Assembly: GCF_042186555.1 (NCBI RefSeq)
Contig: NC_133325.1
Location: 672,999,640 to 673,063,639, forward strand
Reading direction: 5' to 3'
DNA: 64,000 bases
From: Aquarana catesbeiana
Taxonomy: Eukaryota > Chordata > Amphibia > Anura > Ranidae
Made by a program: the position numbers and the translations under genes. Below the pieces are notes generated by a model. That model saw only the letters and a program-made list of their open reading frames with translations. It had not been told where the DNA came from and did no database searches. Shown here one piece after another: positions 32,740-43,408 of this stretch; positions within the stretch are counted from its first letter, which is position 1; every line of letters starts with the position of its first letter.

Positions 32740-34455
32740 TACGTGCCTAATATGCCGTGTAGAACACAAAAAGTCATGTGTACCTGGCAGGCACCAGGTT
32801 GTACAACTGGGCATGACCAAAAGACATGAAAATAAGTACCAACCTCCATGCCACAGCAAGAGCAACTATCTGAGGTCTCAGAATATATAAGGGAAAGTCG
32901 CTGGGGTGTATAATATACGCGATGGAGGAATTTCAGTTGAAGAAACTGATCTCTAGAGGAAACCATGGTTTTCAAAAGTGAAGTACACAGTCTTCCTAGT
33001 CATCTTCTGTCAGGGAGGGAATATCGGCCCACCATTTATTGTAAAGATCAGTCATTTTGATCAGGGTTAAGGGAAATAATTGAGAATAAAGTGCCGATAG
33101 CAGTGTAGAGAGATCTTTTGAAGACAACAGCTGTTCTAAGTGGTCAGAGGTCAGTTTGACGTTACGAGGGAATTGTGCACCAGCCGCATGTCGCAACTGG
33201 AGAAACTGGAAAAGCATATGGTTGGGCAATCGGTAGCAGTCTTGCAACATATTAATCGACAGAAGGGAGCCCTGTGGCATAATATGCTTGAGTAGCGTAA
33301 TTGCGTGTCTGGCCCATAAGGAAGGATCCGGGATTGTGTGGAAGTGAGAAAGATTGGGATTGCCCCACAGGGGAGTAAACAGAGAGTATGTGTCATCTGC
33401 CACATATTGAGTTCTAGCTTGCTCCCAAACAAGAAGTGTTGTTTTCATCGGAGTAGTAAGAGCAGGGCTAGACTGGGGTCCTCGAAAGGGCAAATTACTG
33501 AGGGATGCATATGAGCATAAGTAACGCTGCCTCAAGTGTAACAGCAAGTTGTCCCTGGGTTGTGCGAACCACCGTGGAACTGTCACAAGGACGTTTGCCC
33601 AGTAATATAGCACAAAATTGGGGAGAGCTAAGCCGCCACAATCAATTAAAAGGTATAACGTCGACTTGGCTATTCTGTGGATATGGCCGGCTTATAGCAA
33701 GTTAGTTAATATTTTTTCCAGTTTGACGAAAATTGACTAAAAAAGTTCAAAAACTTTTTTTAGAATTGACTAAAAAAGTTCAAAAACGTAGGTAAAAACA
33801 ACATTTTTATCAGATTTGTCTGACCAATAGTACTAAGAGGAAGAGATGCCCATGTAGAGCATTTCCTAACAAAATTATAAAGCAGTGGGAGAAGATTATC
33901 TGTTATAAAGCAGGAAAGATTACGTTGAACCTCTATGCCCAGGTAATGATATTTAGTCACAACCTTAAGTGGAGCAGACGGGATCATAGGCAGGGGTCCC
34001 AAAGTAGTATGGAACATCAGGGACTTATCCCAATTAACTCAAAAGCCTGAAAAAGTGCAGTGCCGAAGGTGTCAATAATCGCTAGGGCAGAGAGGAGGGA
34101 AGGGCCTGAATCCCCTAAGTATAGCAGGGTGTCATTAGCATACAGTGATATTCTTTCTTCCCACGTACTCACAGATAGTCAAGGCAGTGATGTTGACGAA
34201 TGGAAAAGACACGCAAGGGGTTCAAGCGCTAAGGCAAAAAGCTCTGGAGCGAGTGGGCAGCCCTGCCTAGTGCCCCTAAGCAATTGAAAAGGAGGGGAGA
34301 GTGTAGAATTGGTACGGACACAGGCAGTTGGAGTGTGATAAGGGGTACGGGCCCATGAAATAAAATTGGGGAGGAAGCCAAACTTCCAAAGGAGCTCCCA
34401 AAGATATTCCCACTCCACAGTATCAAACGCCTTTCGGCATCTAATGAACACATTT
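32740..34455 (-). pseudogene. 5'-truncated L1-type LINE ORF2
   Basis: LINE ORF2 encodes endonuclease and reverse transcriptase; only the RT and C-terminal part remain. On the minus strand: RT motif A KAFDTVEWEYL (about 34430), motif B region LLRGTRQGCPLAPELFALAL (about 34280), and the catalytic box as YANDTLLYLG (about 34158), where the family norm is YADD. Then YHYLGIEVQ (about 33945), a long C-terminal stretch (33613-32996), and the Cys/His-type tail FHVFWSCP (about 32848). Frame changes occur near 34180, 33720 and 32990. The 3' end abuts a G-run (32700-32717). 5' truncation is normal for L1 insertions. Confidence 0.85.
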
Positions 34456-35232
34456 TGTTTTTGAAGGTGACATTTTTCATAACCTAGGTTTTGGGACTTC
34501 TAAGATACTCTGGAAGAGGCATGCAGCTGGGTTGGCAACTGTTGGAGTGTCTGTAAAAAATAATTCTCCTCACTCTAGTTTGTAATGTCCCTTGATGGAA
34601 TTAGGGAAAAAAATGTATATCTCCATTTTAAAGCCAATTTTATTTAATTATTTTTTTGTATAGAATTTTGGGGATTTTTTTTGTCATATTTGGTAACTGT
34701 TCCTTCGCTTCCTGTCCCATAGACATAACAAGTAGAGAGAGAAATCCTCTTAGACAGTTGTCTTAGATGAGTCTTTCTTTGGAAGATTTAGATACACTTT
34801 AATGGCATTCCAAGACTGCCTGAGCTGGGGGGTATTTGTAATGTACCAATATACCAGCTGACGCTGATGCCAATGACAATTGAGGCTTTGGTGCTTTGAA
34901 TATTGTTCACTGAGTCATTAAAGTGTATTTCAATCCCCCCATGCAGGGGTGTCAAACTTGGCAACAGCTGGAGGGCTGCAGTTTGACACTTGTGTGAGGG
35001 ATACCAGACGTGGGTGGAAATTTTCAACAGAGATATAGACAGAAATTAAAGTCTGATAGGATTTTTACCTTCCCCTACTCTGCTAAAGAAAAGTATTTGT
35101 ATTATCTGTGTTGCTGTTGGAAGGTTCCCCTTATTTCCCATCTAGTAAAATGTGGTCAGTAGGACAGGACATGAAAAAAAACTTCTCTTTTGGAGCCCTG
35201 GATAGCAATAAAAACTTGACAGGAATTGCAAC
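34456..35232. other. Unassigned sequence
   Basis: No gene or complete transposon. Contains an AATTGACTAAAAAAGTTCAAAAA-like pattern only outside it (33725-33787); here a GGCAACAGCTGGAGGGCTGCAGTTTGACA motif near 34960 resembles a common interspersed repeat terminus. Confidence 0.35.
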
Positions 35233-35240
35233 CCTCTCCT

Positions 35241-35785
35241 CAGTGGCAGCTGGTGGGTTTTTTGTTTGGGGGGGCGGCAACCACTACCCCGGCCGTGCTG
35301 CACTAACAACCCCCCCCCCCGTGCACGCATTTGCCAGTTGGTCCAGCACTTACCTGGATAGATAGATGGGGGGTGTCAGCCAGCACGGTGGGGTGCGGAG
35401 TCCGGGCAGCAGGTCAAGATTAGCAGGTGCGGGGTCTGGGCAGCGGCTCCAGGCTAGTGGAGTCTGGACAGCGGCTCCAGGCTAGCGGGTGTGGGGCCTT
35501 GGCAGCGAATCCAGGCTAGCGGGTGTGGGGTCAGGGCAGCAGCTCCAGGGTGGCGGTTCCTCCCTGGCTCCATGTCAGGTGTCCAATAAGATTGCCTGAC
35601 GTTTTGGCCAATTGGGAAACAGATTTCACACCTGCTTCCTGATTGGCGGGGAGAAGATTTTGTGTGAAAATAGCAAAAATTCATTCACTATCATCACACA
35701 ACTGGGTGGGATTGGGTTGCAGTGCTCTGCGCCCCAAGCCCACCCTTTTTTGAAGCCTATTAGAGCCTTGCACGAGCCGGCACTG
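35241..35785. mobile_element. 545-bp hAT-like element
   Basis: The ends CAGTGGCAGCTGGTG and the inverse of CACGAGCCGGCACTG are terminal inverted repeats (three mismatches), flanked by the 8-bp duplication CCTCTCCT (35233-35240; 35786-35793). It contains a ~37-bp tandem repeat (GCAGCGGCTCCAGGCTAGCG type) at about 35395-35550. No transposase. Confidence 0.88.
35395..35550 (+). repeat. Four tandem ~37-bp units
   Basis: The unit is GTGTGGGGTCYGGGCAGC followed by GGCTCCAGGCTAGCGG, with small length variation. Internal to the hAT-like element. Confidence 0.8.
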
Positions 35786-35898
35786 CCTCTCCTAGTTTAT
35801 CCACAACCAATAAAAAAAGTTTTGGCTAAATGTACGTTTTAACGTTTTGGAGCACTAAATCCTAATGCTACTTACAGTTTGTGAGTTAACCGTAGCTT

Positions 35899-35900
<2 letters not shown>

Positions 35901-35964
<64 letters not shown>
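35901..35964. repeat. (AT)n microsatellite
   Basis: About 32 uninterrupted AT dinucleotides. Confidence 0.98.
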
Positions 35965-35971
<7 letters not shown>

Positions 35972-36961
35972 TGTAACTGAAGTTGGGCATTATCAGCACA
36001 AAGGACATAACTTACTGTCGGTAAGATGTGACCCTGTGTCCCTTGTGCTGATGGCTCTTTTGCTATGTGAAAGAAATCCTCCTTCAATATTGCCCTCACC
36101 CCCACTGCCGTAATCTTCTGGTGAGAGCTGGCATTTCCAGAGTGCTCGACTATGCTTGCCCTTTCCACCCAGCTGCTCCATTCATAAATACTGTACTACA
36201 GCTTCTGTGAAAGAATTATGATCTATGAATGGAGGGGGCTGGCTTTTTAATCATCTCTGCCCATCCTCCACGGAGGCAGGGGTGGGGGAGGCATGGACGG
36301 AGGAGGATTTTACTTAACAGAAGAGGTACCAGCACAAGGGACAGATCCTACTGACTGTTAATGATGTCCCTTTTGCTGATATTTGTGTTTTTTTTATTTT
36401 GGCTGCACTTAAGCTTTAAACGTAGTTTTGTTTTCTTTGGCTATAGTGCGGGATTGTGAATAATAATCATGAAGCACTTTTTATCTACATGATAGAATTT
36501 AATGATTTAATTTTACTGTTGCCATTAATAAAGGGTATATGTTTACCTTCTTTGGAGTCTTGCAACATATAGTTTACAGTTCAACCTGTCCTCCCCTTAT
36601 AGGTTTGAACAATGATATATACTGTAGCATACAAGTTCAGGAAAAGAAAAGAAGAGGTCTAGCTTTTAGCAACCAGGTTTCTATGACAGCTAAAATCTGA
36701 TTTGTTGTTAGGGGTAAAACACTCGCTGTTTCTTTCCTGTGTTCTACACTGCTGTTCTATGTAATAAAAATGTAGGAAATAATGGCACTCACAGCTGTAT
36801 TTGCTCAAATGACTGCAAGAGGGGCAGGGGCAGGTGGAGAAGGAGCAGATTGGCTGTCTCCTCTCTAATCCATACAAGGGAGGAGGGGGAGGGGGAACTG
36901 TCCATGCCGGCTCTGAGCTGTATGTGAGAGAGATTCTCTCAGCTCAGAGCCCTGCTGAGGA
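35965..36961. other. Unassigned sequence with degraded inverted repeat
   Basis: CAGCACAAAGGACATAACTTACTG (35995) and CAGCACAAGGGACAGATCCTACTGACTG (36330) are direct relatives, and CTTGTGCTGATGGC (36038) is partly inverse, so a degraded repeat spans about 35990-36380. Nothing gene-like. Confidence 0.4.
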
Positions 36962-37650
36962 GTCAGGCGGCATTGATGAGCACTGATAGGTGGCACTGAT
37001 AGGCAGGGCTGATAAGAGGCACTAATGGGCACTGATAGGTGGGATTAATGAGCACTAATAGGCTGCACTGATAGGCGGCACTGATAGGCACCACTGATAA
37101 GGTGCGCTGATAGGCGGCATTGATGAGCAATGATAGGTGGCACTGATAGGCGGCACTGATGGGCATTGATGAGCACTGACTGATAGATTGCACTGATGGG
37201 CACTGATAGGCAGCATTGATGAGCACTGATAGTCAGCATTCATAGGCTGAACTGATGGACACTGATAGGTGGCACTGATGGGCACTGATAGGCAGCATTG
37301 ATGAGCACTGAAAGGTGGCACTGATAGGCGGTACTGATGGGCATTGATGAGCACTAATAGGCAGCATTGATGAGCACTGATAGGTGGCACTGATGGGCAT
37401 TGAGCACTGAATGGAAGCACTGATAGGTGGCACTGATGGACACTGATAGGCAGCATTGATAAGCACTGATTGGTGGCACTGATGGGCACTGATAGGCGGC
37501 ATTGATGAGCACTGATAGGCGGCATTAATAGGCAGCACTAATAGGCAGCAATGATGAGTATGGATAGGTGGCATTGATGGGCACTAATAGGTGGCATTGA
37601 TGAGCACTGATAGGTGGCATTGATAGGCTGCACTGATGGGCACTGATGAT
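36962..37650 (+). repeat. GGCACTGATAGGCGGCATTGATGAGCAC minisatellite
   Basis: Almost 700 bp of units built on GCACTGATAGGYGGCAYTGATGRGC, base period about 12 bp with higher-order 24-50-bp variants. Both strands stay open in several frames as a result. Confidence 0.93.
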
Positions 37651-37956
37651 CAGTGTAAACAATGTACTGACATTCCTGCCGGTTAATGGCTCTCATTTCC
37701 TCAGACAGACACAGCGTGGGAAGAAAGCACTGCCGATAACCGGCAAGTCTGCTTACATTTGATCAGCTGATAACATGGTAAAGGGCCGCTGTGATTGGCC
37801 CTTTACCATGATCTGTAATCGGGAGGCAGGGATCTAGGAGGATGTCCATGGATGCCCTCCCAGAATTGAAAGCCCGGGGCTTGGATGGAAGGGGGGGTCA
37901 GGGGGGCCCATCATGATTTCTTGCACTAAGGCCTTGAAGGTTCTAGTTATGCCTCT
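37651..37956. mobile_element. Right part of a transposon carrying the minisatellite
   Basis: Includes the inverted pair GGTAAAGGGCCGCTGTGATTGGCCCTTTACC (37778-37808) and ends GAAGGTTCTAGTTATGCCTCTG at about 37956, resembling a hAT-type CAGAGGCRTAACTAGAACC terminus. The matching left end was not found. Confidence 0.5.
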
Positions 37957-39030
37957 GTTTAACATGATACAACTGTGAAGTGAACATCTTAGAGGGCTTC
38001 CTAGAGTCTGGGTTGTTAAATTATTTCCTAGACCGACAGCTGGCCTTTCCTCCTCAGATGTGCAGGGATGGTAAGCTGAAGCAACACCTTGTCCTGCCAG
38101 TTCACAAGACCAAATGCCTTACTCTGAGGTGTTTTCAGGCCTTAGGCCTGGATAGGAATCTTCCACATTTCACTTCAGAGGCCTCAATTACTATCATGGT
38201 TACAGTTGCAATCTGCAAGCGGTCACACCCACAGCTGGGATCAGTGTGACATGGGGGCCCAGATGTCTCAGATGGTGTAGCAGAGAAACCTACCTGGCAA
38301 CCGCTCTGACTGACTCTTGTAATTGACCACCATCATTCCTATCCTGACCTGGCTGCTCCAGGGTTTTTTCCAGTTGTAGGCAGAATATACAGTATGTGTA
38401 ACATTTGACCTGTTTCCATCTGGTATATCTTAAAGAATAAGGAGGAATGTTAAAAGAAAGGAGATTTAACCTTAGATTTTGAAAAAGGTTCTTTACTGCT
38501 ACAGAAAAACCCCTCCCCTAGAAAACGGTACTAGCCGAGAATGTTGACAACTTCAAAACACTTTTAGATGTCTTCCTCAGTAAGCAGTCCTATGGGACTT
38601 GTTAGAGAAAGAGAAACATGCACAAAAGGACAAGGATGCTTGTGACATCATTGACATAATATGGGAACATGGCCATATTAGGTCAATGTTGTCATCTGCG
38701 TCCCTGCCCTTTGTATACATGCAGCTGTTGCGCAAGAATCTCCTGTTCATTGGTCCAACAATGACAGCTACATTCCAAGTTTGGACCAAACCCAAGTTCA
38801 TCCCTATTCCTCAGTCTGTTAAAAAAACATTATTTGTGTCTGGTTGAGAATTTCTCCACACTTCCTGCCTCAGTAACCACACAAGATAACAAAACCAAAC
38901 CGAGATTCAGATCTTTTCTGAATTTTCTACCACTTTGTTCCTCAAAAGCACTCTTCGTGTATTGAGTACAAACCTTATATAGTTATGATTTTCAGTAGGG
39001 TATACTTAAATCTTTTTTTGTTCTTTTCAG
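37957..39030. other. Unassigned intronic sequence upstream of the SGSM exon
   Basis: Two frames of 80-90 codons (37980-38249 and 38599-38847) have no recognisable domain. The sequence lacks obvious repeat structure. 39001-39030 is the polypyrimidine tract and acceptor of the exon that follows. Confidence 0.4.
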
Positions 39031-39190
39031 GTGTGGTGGAAGCATGCCTCTTGCACCTGTTGAAGAGAAGGGCTGCGGGATTCTTACGGAGTGATAAAGT
39101 TGCAGCTTTGTTCATGAAAGTTGCAAAAACATGTGCCACTGCTGCAGATATATGCAAGAAGGTGCAAGACCTGCAACAAGTGGATGGCAG
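39031..39190 (+). CDS. SGSM2: Exon of an SGSM-family gene (RUN domain), probably SGSM2
   Basis: SGSM proteins have an N-terminal RUN domain that binds Rab/Rap GTPases and a C-terminal TBC domain; they act on membrane traffic. The 160-bp exon is preceded by TCTTTTTTTGTTCTTTTCAG and followed by GTGAGAAT, consensus acceptor and donor sites. It encodes about 53 residues including VVEACLLHLLKRRAAGF and then LRSDKVAALFMKVAKTC, ending KVQDLQQVDGR. The core matches the recalled RUN-domain segment of the family; the SDKVAALF and KVQ.LQQ details favour SGSM2 over SGSM1. Splice phase: the exon opens with two bases of a split codon and closes with AG of another. The reading frame is intact, unlike anything around it. 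No neighbouring exon was identified, so flanking introns exceed several kb. Family call firm, paralogue tentative. Confidence 0.75.
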
Positions 39191-39605
39191 GTGAGAATAA
39201 ATTAAATTATAATTTTTTCTATTATTATTATTTTTGATTGAGCAGGGAAGGGTAAGCTCCTGTTTTTTTTTTTTTTTGCTGGTTGTGCTCCATTAGGGAA
39301 AATTTTAATTAACTTAATATTCAAGAGACAAAATGGGGGGGGGGGGGATTTCCCAAAGTAAAGGGAATTCCCCTCTTAGACAGTTGACCCCTGAACAGAT
39401 GTATCCTTTGGAAGACTCAGCCTTACCTTGTTGGGGACGACTCAAAAATGTTGGATTTCCCTTCAGTTTCTTTTTTGGTGACAGTGGTCACCAGTACAAA
39501 TAGAGGAATGAATCTCCCCAAAGGAGACACAGACAGCTATAAACACACAGGGGGTCCAACATTTTTCCTCTCTGTCCAAAACTAAAACAAATGTTTGCCT
39601 GGAGA
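39191..39605. other. Intron sequence after the SGSM exon
   Basis: T-rich tract at 39261-39278 and a G-run at 39335-39347. No further exon recognised. Confidence 0.5.
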
Positions 39606-40719
39606 CAGGCATGTCCTGGCCATCGGGACTACCGGAAGTTTCCCGGTGGGCCGATGGCTCAGTGGGCCGGTTTCCAGGCATCCCAAGTCTCCCGCAATCC
39701 GCTGCGGCTTCTGGACACCCACGAGGCACTTGTGATATCCCGGCTGCAGGGCGGATCCTGGATGGTCCCCTGGTTCACAGCCAGGAATGATCAATGCGGC
39801 GGGAGGAACAGCTGTGAACACCGATCTCCCTGTATAGCTTTTTAGCCGACAGCCGATTCTCCTTCTCTCCCCCCTGCAGGTGTGGGCTAAAAATCTATAC
39901 AGGGAGATCGGTGTTCACAGCTGTCCCTCCCGCCATACCGATCATACGTGGCTGTTTCCTGTATGCTACTCCGGCTGCTCCTCCGCCCCCTGTCCTCCTT
40001 CTCCGGTCCCCTCCGTGTCTTCTTCTACCCCCCACCCTGTGTTCTCCTCCGGTCCCCTGTTCAGTTTATGAATGAACAGGAGCTGCTGTCTCCTCTTCAT
40101 TCATCTTCAGTGCTGAGAAAGGGACCGGGAAATCTCTGTCCTCAGTCCCTTTCTCTTTCTGTTTAGACCCCTGATATCTCACCAAAGCCCACCAACAGGG
40201 CTGATTAAAACAAAAATACAAAAGATATTAAAAAATGAAATTGTAAAAAAAATCTAAAAAATTAAATAGTAAAAAAATTAAATAAAATAAAAAACTATTG
40301 TTACCACTTCCCCCTGCCCTCCCAACACCACCCACTGCCCCAACCCCCTCCCCCCAAAAAGCATTGTGAAAAAAATTAAAACAAATTAAATTGTAAAAAA
40401 AACAGTACGTAAAAATAAAAAAATTACTGACACCAACCACTGCCTTACTGACACCGTCCACTGCCCCTGCCCTACTGACACCGTCCACTGCCATATAATC
40501 CACACCCCTTTCCCAGAAGCACTGTGAAAAAAAAATATTTACAAAAATAAAAAAAAATAAACAACAAAATTGTAAAAAATATACTTACAGTGGAATGTTT
40601 TTACTTATTTTTTTGCGCAATTGAGTATAGTTTATATACTGTTTTGTGTGTGTTTGCAAAATTAAAGTGTGCCAGTCTGGATGAAGTCCAGGGAAAAATT
40701 TTGTCCTAGTCCAGCCCTG
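39606..40719. mobile_element. 1,114-bp hAT-like element
   Basis: The ends CAGGCATGTCCTGGCCATCG and the inverse of the right end (CAGGGCTGGACTAGGACAAA) are flanked by the 8-bp duplication CCTGGAGA (39598-39605; 40720-40727). The interior has an inverted pair (ACAGCTGTGAACACCGATCT at 39809 and its inverse at 39906) and (A/T)-rich stretches with ACTGACACCGTCCACTGCC repeats near 40430-40495. No transposase. Confidence 0.9.
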
Positions 40720-40921
40720 CCTGGAGATGCACTTTAATTGAATTATTTGATTACTCCTGTATTGTGTTTACAACCAGAGTGTAATGACATCACATGTGAC
40801 CTTACTTCACTTTCTGTCATTTTGGAGGCTCAGGCAGAGCTGTTGCAGCTCTGTCTAACTTCTTAACTTCTGCCATAGTAATCTGTTGCCAAATTCGCGT
40901 GGCGCGTCACAGCCCATAATT

Positions 40922-41093
40922 CACTGCGGCATCGCAGTGCATTGCTGGCTGATGATTGGCCAAGCATGCACTATGACCCGCATGCTTGGCCAATCACAGC
41001 GCCGTCAGTAGAGAGAGCTGTAATTGGCCAAAGCCAGGGTGGCTTTGGCCAATTATGGCTCAGGGGGTTTAGAACACGCCCCACACTATATAA
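40922..41093 (+). promoter_or_regulatory. hAT promoter: three palindromes and a TATA box
   Basis: CACTGCGGCATCGCAGTG (40922-40939) is a 7-bp-arm palindrome. The TGATTGGCCAAGCATGC palindrome has perfect 17-bp arms (40953-40969 and 40980-40996). TAATTGGCCAAAGCCA pairs perfectly over 16 bp with 41040-41055 around GGG. TATATAA follows at 41087-41093. The palindromes carry CCAAT/ATTGG on both arms, so CCAAT-factor binding is inferred. Confidence 0.7.
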
Positions 41094-41248
41094 GGCCACC
41101 TGCACGGCGGCCCTGTGTAGTGTGTTCCGGCGTGCTTAGAGAGAGAGGGAGACAGTGTCATTTCATTTGAGTTAGCTAGATTAGGCAGGACAGTTGGTGA
41201 GTTAGCTGCACTTACAGTGTATTGTGTGTATATATATGCATCCCAGGT

Positions 41249-41250
41249 GT

Positions 41251-41323
<73 letters not shown>
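41249..41323. repeat. (TG)n(TA)n microsatellite in the hAT leader
   Basis: TGTGTGTG followed by about 29 TA units. Frames here encode Tyr/Ile runs and are not genes. Confidence 0.97.
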
Positions 41324-41325
<2 letters not shown>

Positions 41326-41489
41326 CACTGTATTCAGTTTAGCTAGATCCGTTCCTGTTATCTTCTTACTGACAGGCAGGCTTGTCTTGTTACAGTATTT
41401 ACAGCTACCTGAAGAAAATTGCTGGTGTTCTTTTGATCCTATTAGTACCACAGTCAGGCAGCTAGACTATTTACAGTTAGTGTAGTGCG

Positions 41490-42180
41490 TCCTCCTCACA
41501 GTGTTCAGTTAAAGCTACAAGTTAGTTTAGTGTGACCTCTGCACAGTGTTCAGCTAAAACTACAAGTTAGTGTAGTGCGTCCTCCTCACAGTGTTCAGCT
41601 AAAGCTACAAGTTAGTTTAGTGTGACCTCTGCACAGTGTTCAGCTAAAGCTACAAGTTAGGGTAGTGCATCCTCCTCACAGTGTTCAGCTAAAGCTACAA
41701 GTTAGTGTAGTGTGACCTCTGCACAGTGTTCAGCTAAAGCTACAAGTTAGTGTAGTGCGTCCTCTGAACAGTGTTCAGCTAAAACTACAAGTTAGTATAG
41801 TGCAACCTCTGCACAGTGTTCAGCTAAAGCTACAAGTTAGTGTAGTGCGTCCTCCTCACAGTGTTCAGCTAAAGCTACAAGTTAGTTTAGTGTGACCTCT
41901 GCACAGTGTTCAGCTAAAGCTACAAGTTAGGGTAGTGCGTCCTTCTCACAGTGTTCAGCTAAAGCTACAAGTTAGTGTAGTGCATCCTCCTCACAGTGTT
42001 CAGCTAAAACTACAAGTTAGTGTAGTGCGACCTCTGCACAGTGTTCAGCTAAAGCTACAAGTTAGTGTAGTGTGTCCTCTGAACAGTGTTCAGCTAAAGC
42101 TACAAGTTAGTGTAGTGCGTCCTCTGAACAGTGTTCAGCAAAAACTACAAGTTAGTTTTTTGCGAGCTCTGCACAGTGTT
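41490..42180 (+). repeat. 45-bp tandem repeat block
   Basis: About 15 copies of ACAGTGTTCAGCTAAAGCTA + CAAGTTAGTGTAGTGCGTCC + TCCTC, alternating between TCCTC and TCTGC endings. The period equals 15 codons, so one frame reads a repeating HSVQLKLQVSVV peptide (41935-42246) that shows no sign of being a gene. Confidence 0.93.
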
Positions 42181-43270
42181 CAGCTAAAGCTACCTGTAGA
42201 AGGTTGGTGGTGTTTTCCTGATCCTATCACTACCGCAGGCAGCTAAATAAGCTACAAGTTAGTTTTTTGCGAGCTCTGCACAGAGTTCACCTAAAGCTAC
42301 CTGTAGAAGGTTGGTGATGTTTTCCTGATCCTATCACTACCGCAGGCAGCTAAATAAGCTACAAGTTATTTTTTTGCGAGCTCTGCACAGTGTTCACCTA
42401 AAGCTACCTGTAGAAGGTTGGTGTTTTCCTGATCCTATCACTACCGCAGGCAGCTAAATAAGCTACAAGTTAGTTTTTTGCGAGCTCTGCACAGTGTTCA
42501 CCTAAAGCTACTTGTAGAAGGTTGGTGGTGTTTTCCTGATCCTATCACTACCGCAGGCAGCTAAATAAGCTACAAGTTAGTTTTTTGCGAGCTCTGCACA
42601 GTGTTCACCTAAAGCTACGTGTAGAAGGTTGGTGGTGTTTTCCTGATCCTATCACTACTGCAGTCAGCTAAATAGGCTACAAGTTATTTTTTTGCGAGCT
42701 CTGCACAGTGTTCACCTAAAGCTACCTGTAGAAGGTTGGTGTTTTCCTGATCCTATCACTACCGCAGGCAGCTAAATAAGCTACAAGTTAGTTTTTTGCG
42801 AGCTCTGCACAGTGTTCACCTAAAGCTACCTGTAGAAGGTTGGTGGTGTTTTCCTGATCCTATCACTACCGCAGGCAGCTAAATAAGCTACAAGTTATTT
42901 TTTTGCGAGCTCTGCACAGTGTTCACCTAAAGCTACCTGTAGAAGGTTGGTGGTGTTTTCCTGATCCTATCACTACCGCAGGCAGCTACATAAGCTACAA
43001 GTTATTTTTTTGCGAGCTCTGCACAGTGTTCACCTAAAGCTACCTGTAGAAGGTTGGTGTTTTCCTGATCCTATCACTACCGCAGGCAGCTAAATAAGCT
43101 ACAAGTTAGTTTTTTGCGAGCTCTGCACAGTGTTCACCTAAAGCTACCTGTAGAAGGTTGGTGGTGTTTTCCTGATCCTATCACTACCGCAGGCAGCTAA
43201 ATAAGCTACAAGTTATTTTTTTGCGAGCTCTGCACAGTGTTCACCTAAAGCTACCTGTAGAAGGTTGGTG
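42150..43270 (+). repeat. ~107-bp tandem repeat block
   Basis: Eleven copies, each starting near TTTTTTGCGAGCTCTGCACA, with GTTCACCTAAAGCTACCTGT, GTTTTCCTGATCCTATCACT and ACCGCAGGCAGCTAAATAAG. Shorter ~102-bp variants lack one GGTGTT step. The first part of the unit derives from the 45-bp repeat (CACAGTGTTCA-CTAAAGCTAC), so this block grew from it. Confidence 0.93.
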
Positions 43271-43327
43271 GTGTTCTCATACTACAGGCAGGCAGTTGAT
43301 TTTGCTAGCTGCAGTATCAGTATAATA

Positions 43328-43329
<2 letters not shown>

Positions 43330-43378
<49 letters not shown>
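43330..43378. repeat. (AT)n microsatellite before the transposase start
   Basis: About 24 AT units just upstream of the transposase ATG at 43409. The open frame from 43265 runs through it and gives an Ile/Tyr run that is unlikely to be translated as transposase. Confidence 0.97.
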
Positions 43379-43381
<3 letters not shown>

Positions 43382-43408
43382 AGATTAGTGCAGCTACAGG
43401 CCATTAGT

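Noticed and set aside
36963..37574. Long minus-strand frames rich in Cys/His/Gln/Pro
   Set aside because: Minisatellite-derived; several frames are open at once.
37980..38249. 89-codon frame upstream of the SGSM exon
   Set aside because: No splice sites in suitable places and no recognised family; kept as unassigned.
41490..43270. Regular repeats considered as a CRISPR array
   Set aside because: Units are head-to-tail without unique spacers, in a eukaryotic transposon leader.
43265..43408. Upstream ATG extending the transposase through an Ile/Tyr run
   Set aside because: The extension is an AT microsatellite; ATG at 43409 starts the transposase-like sequence.
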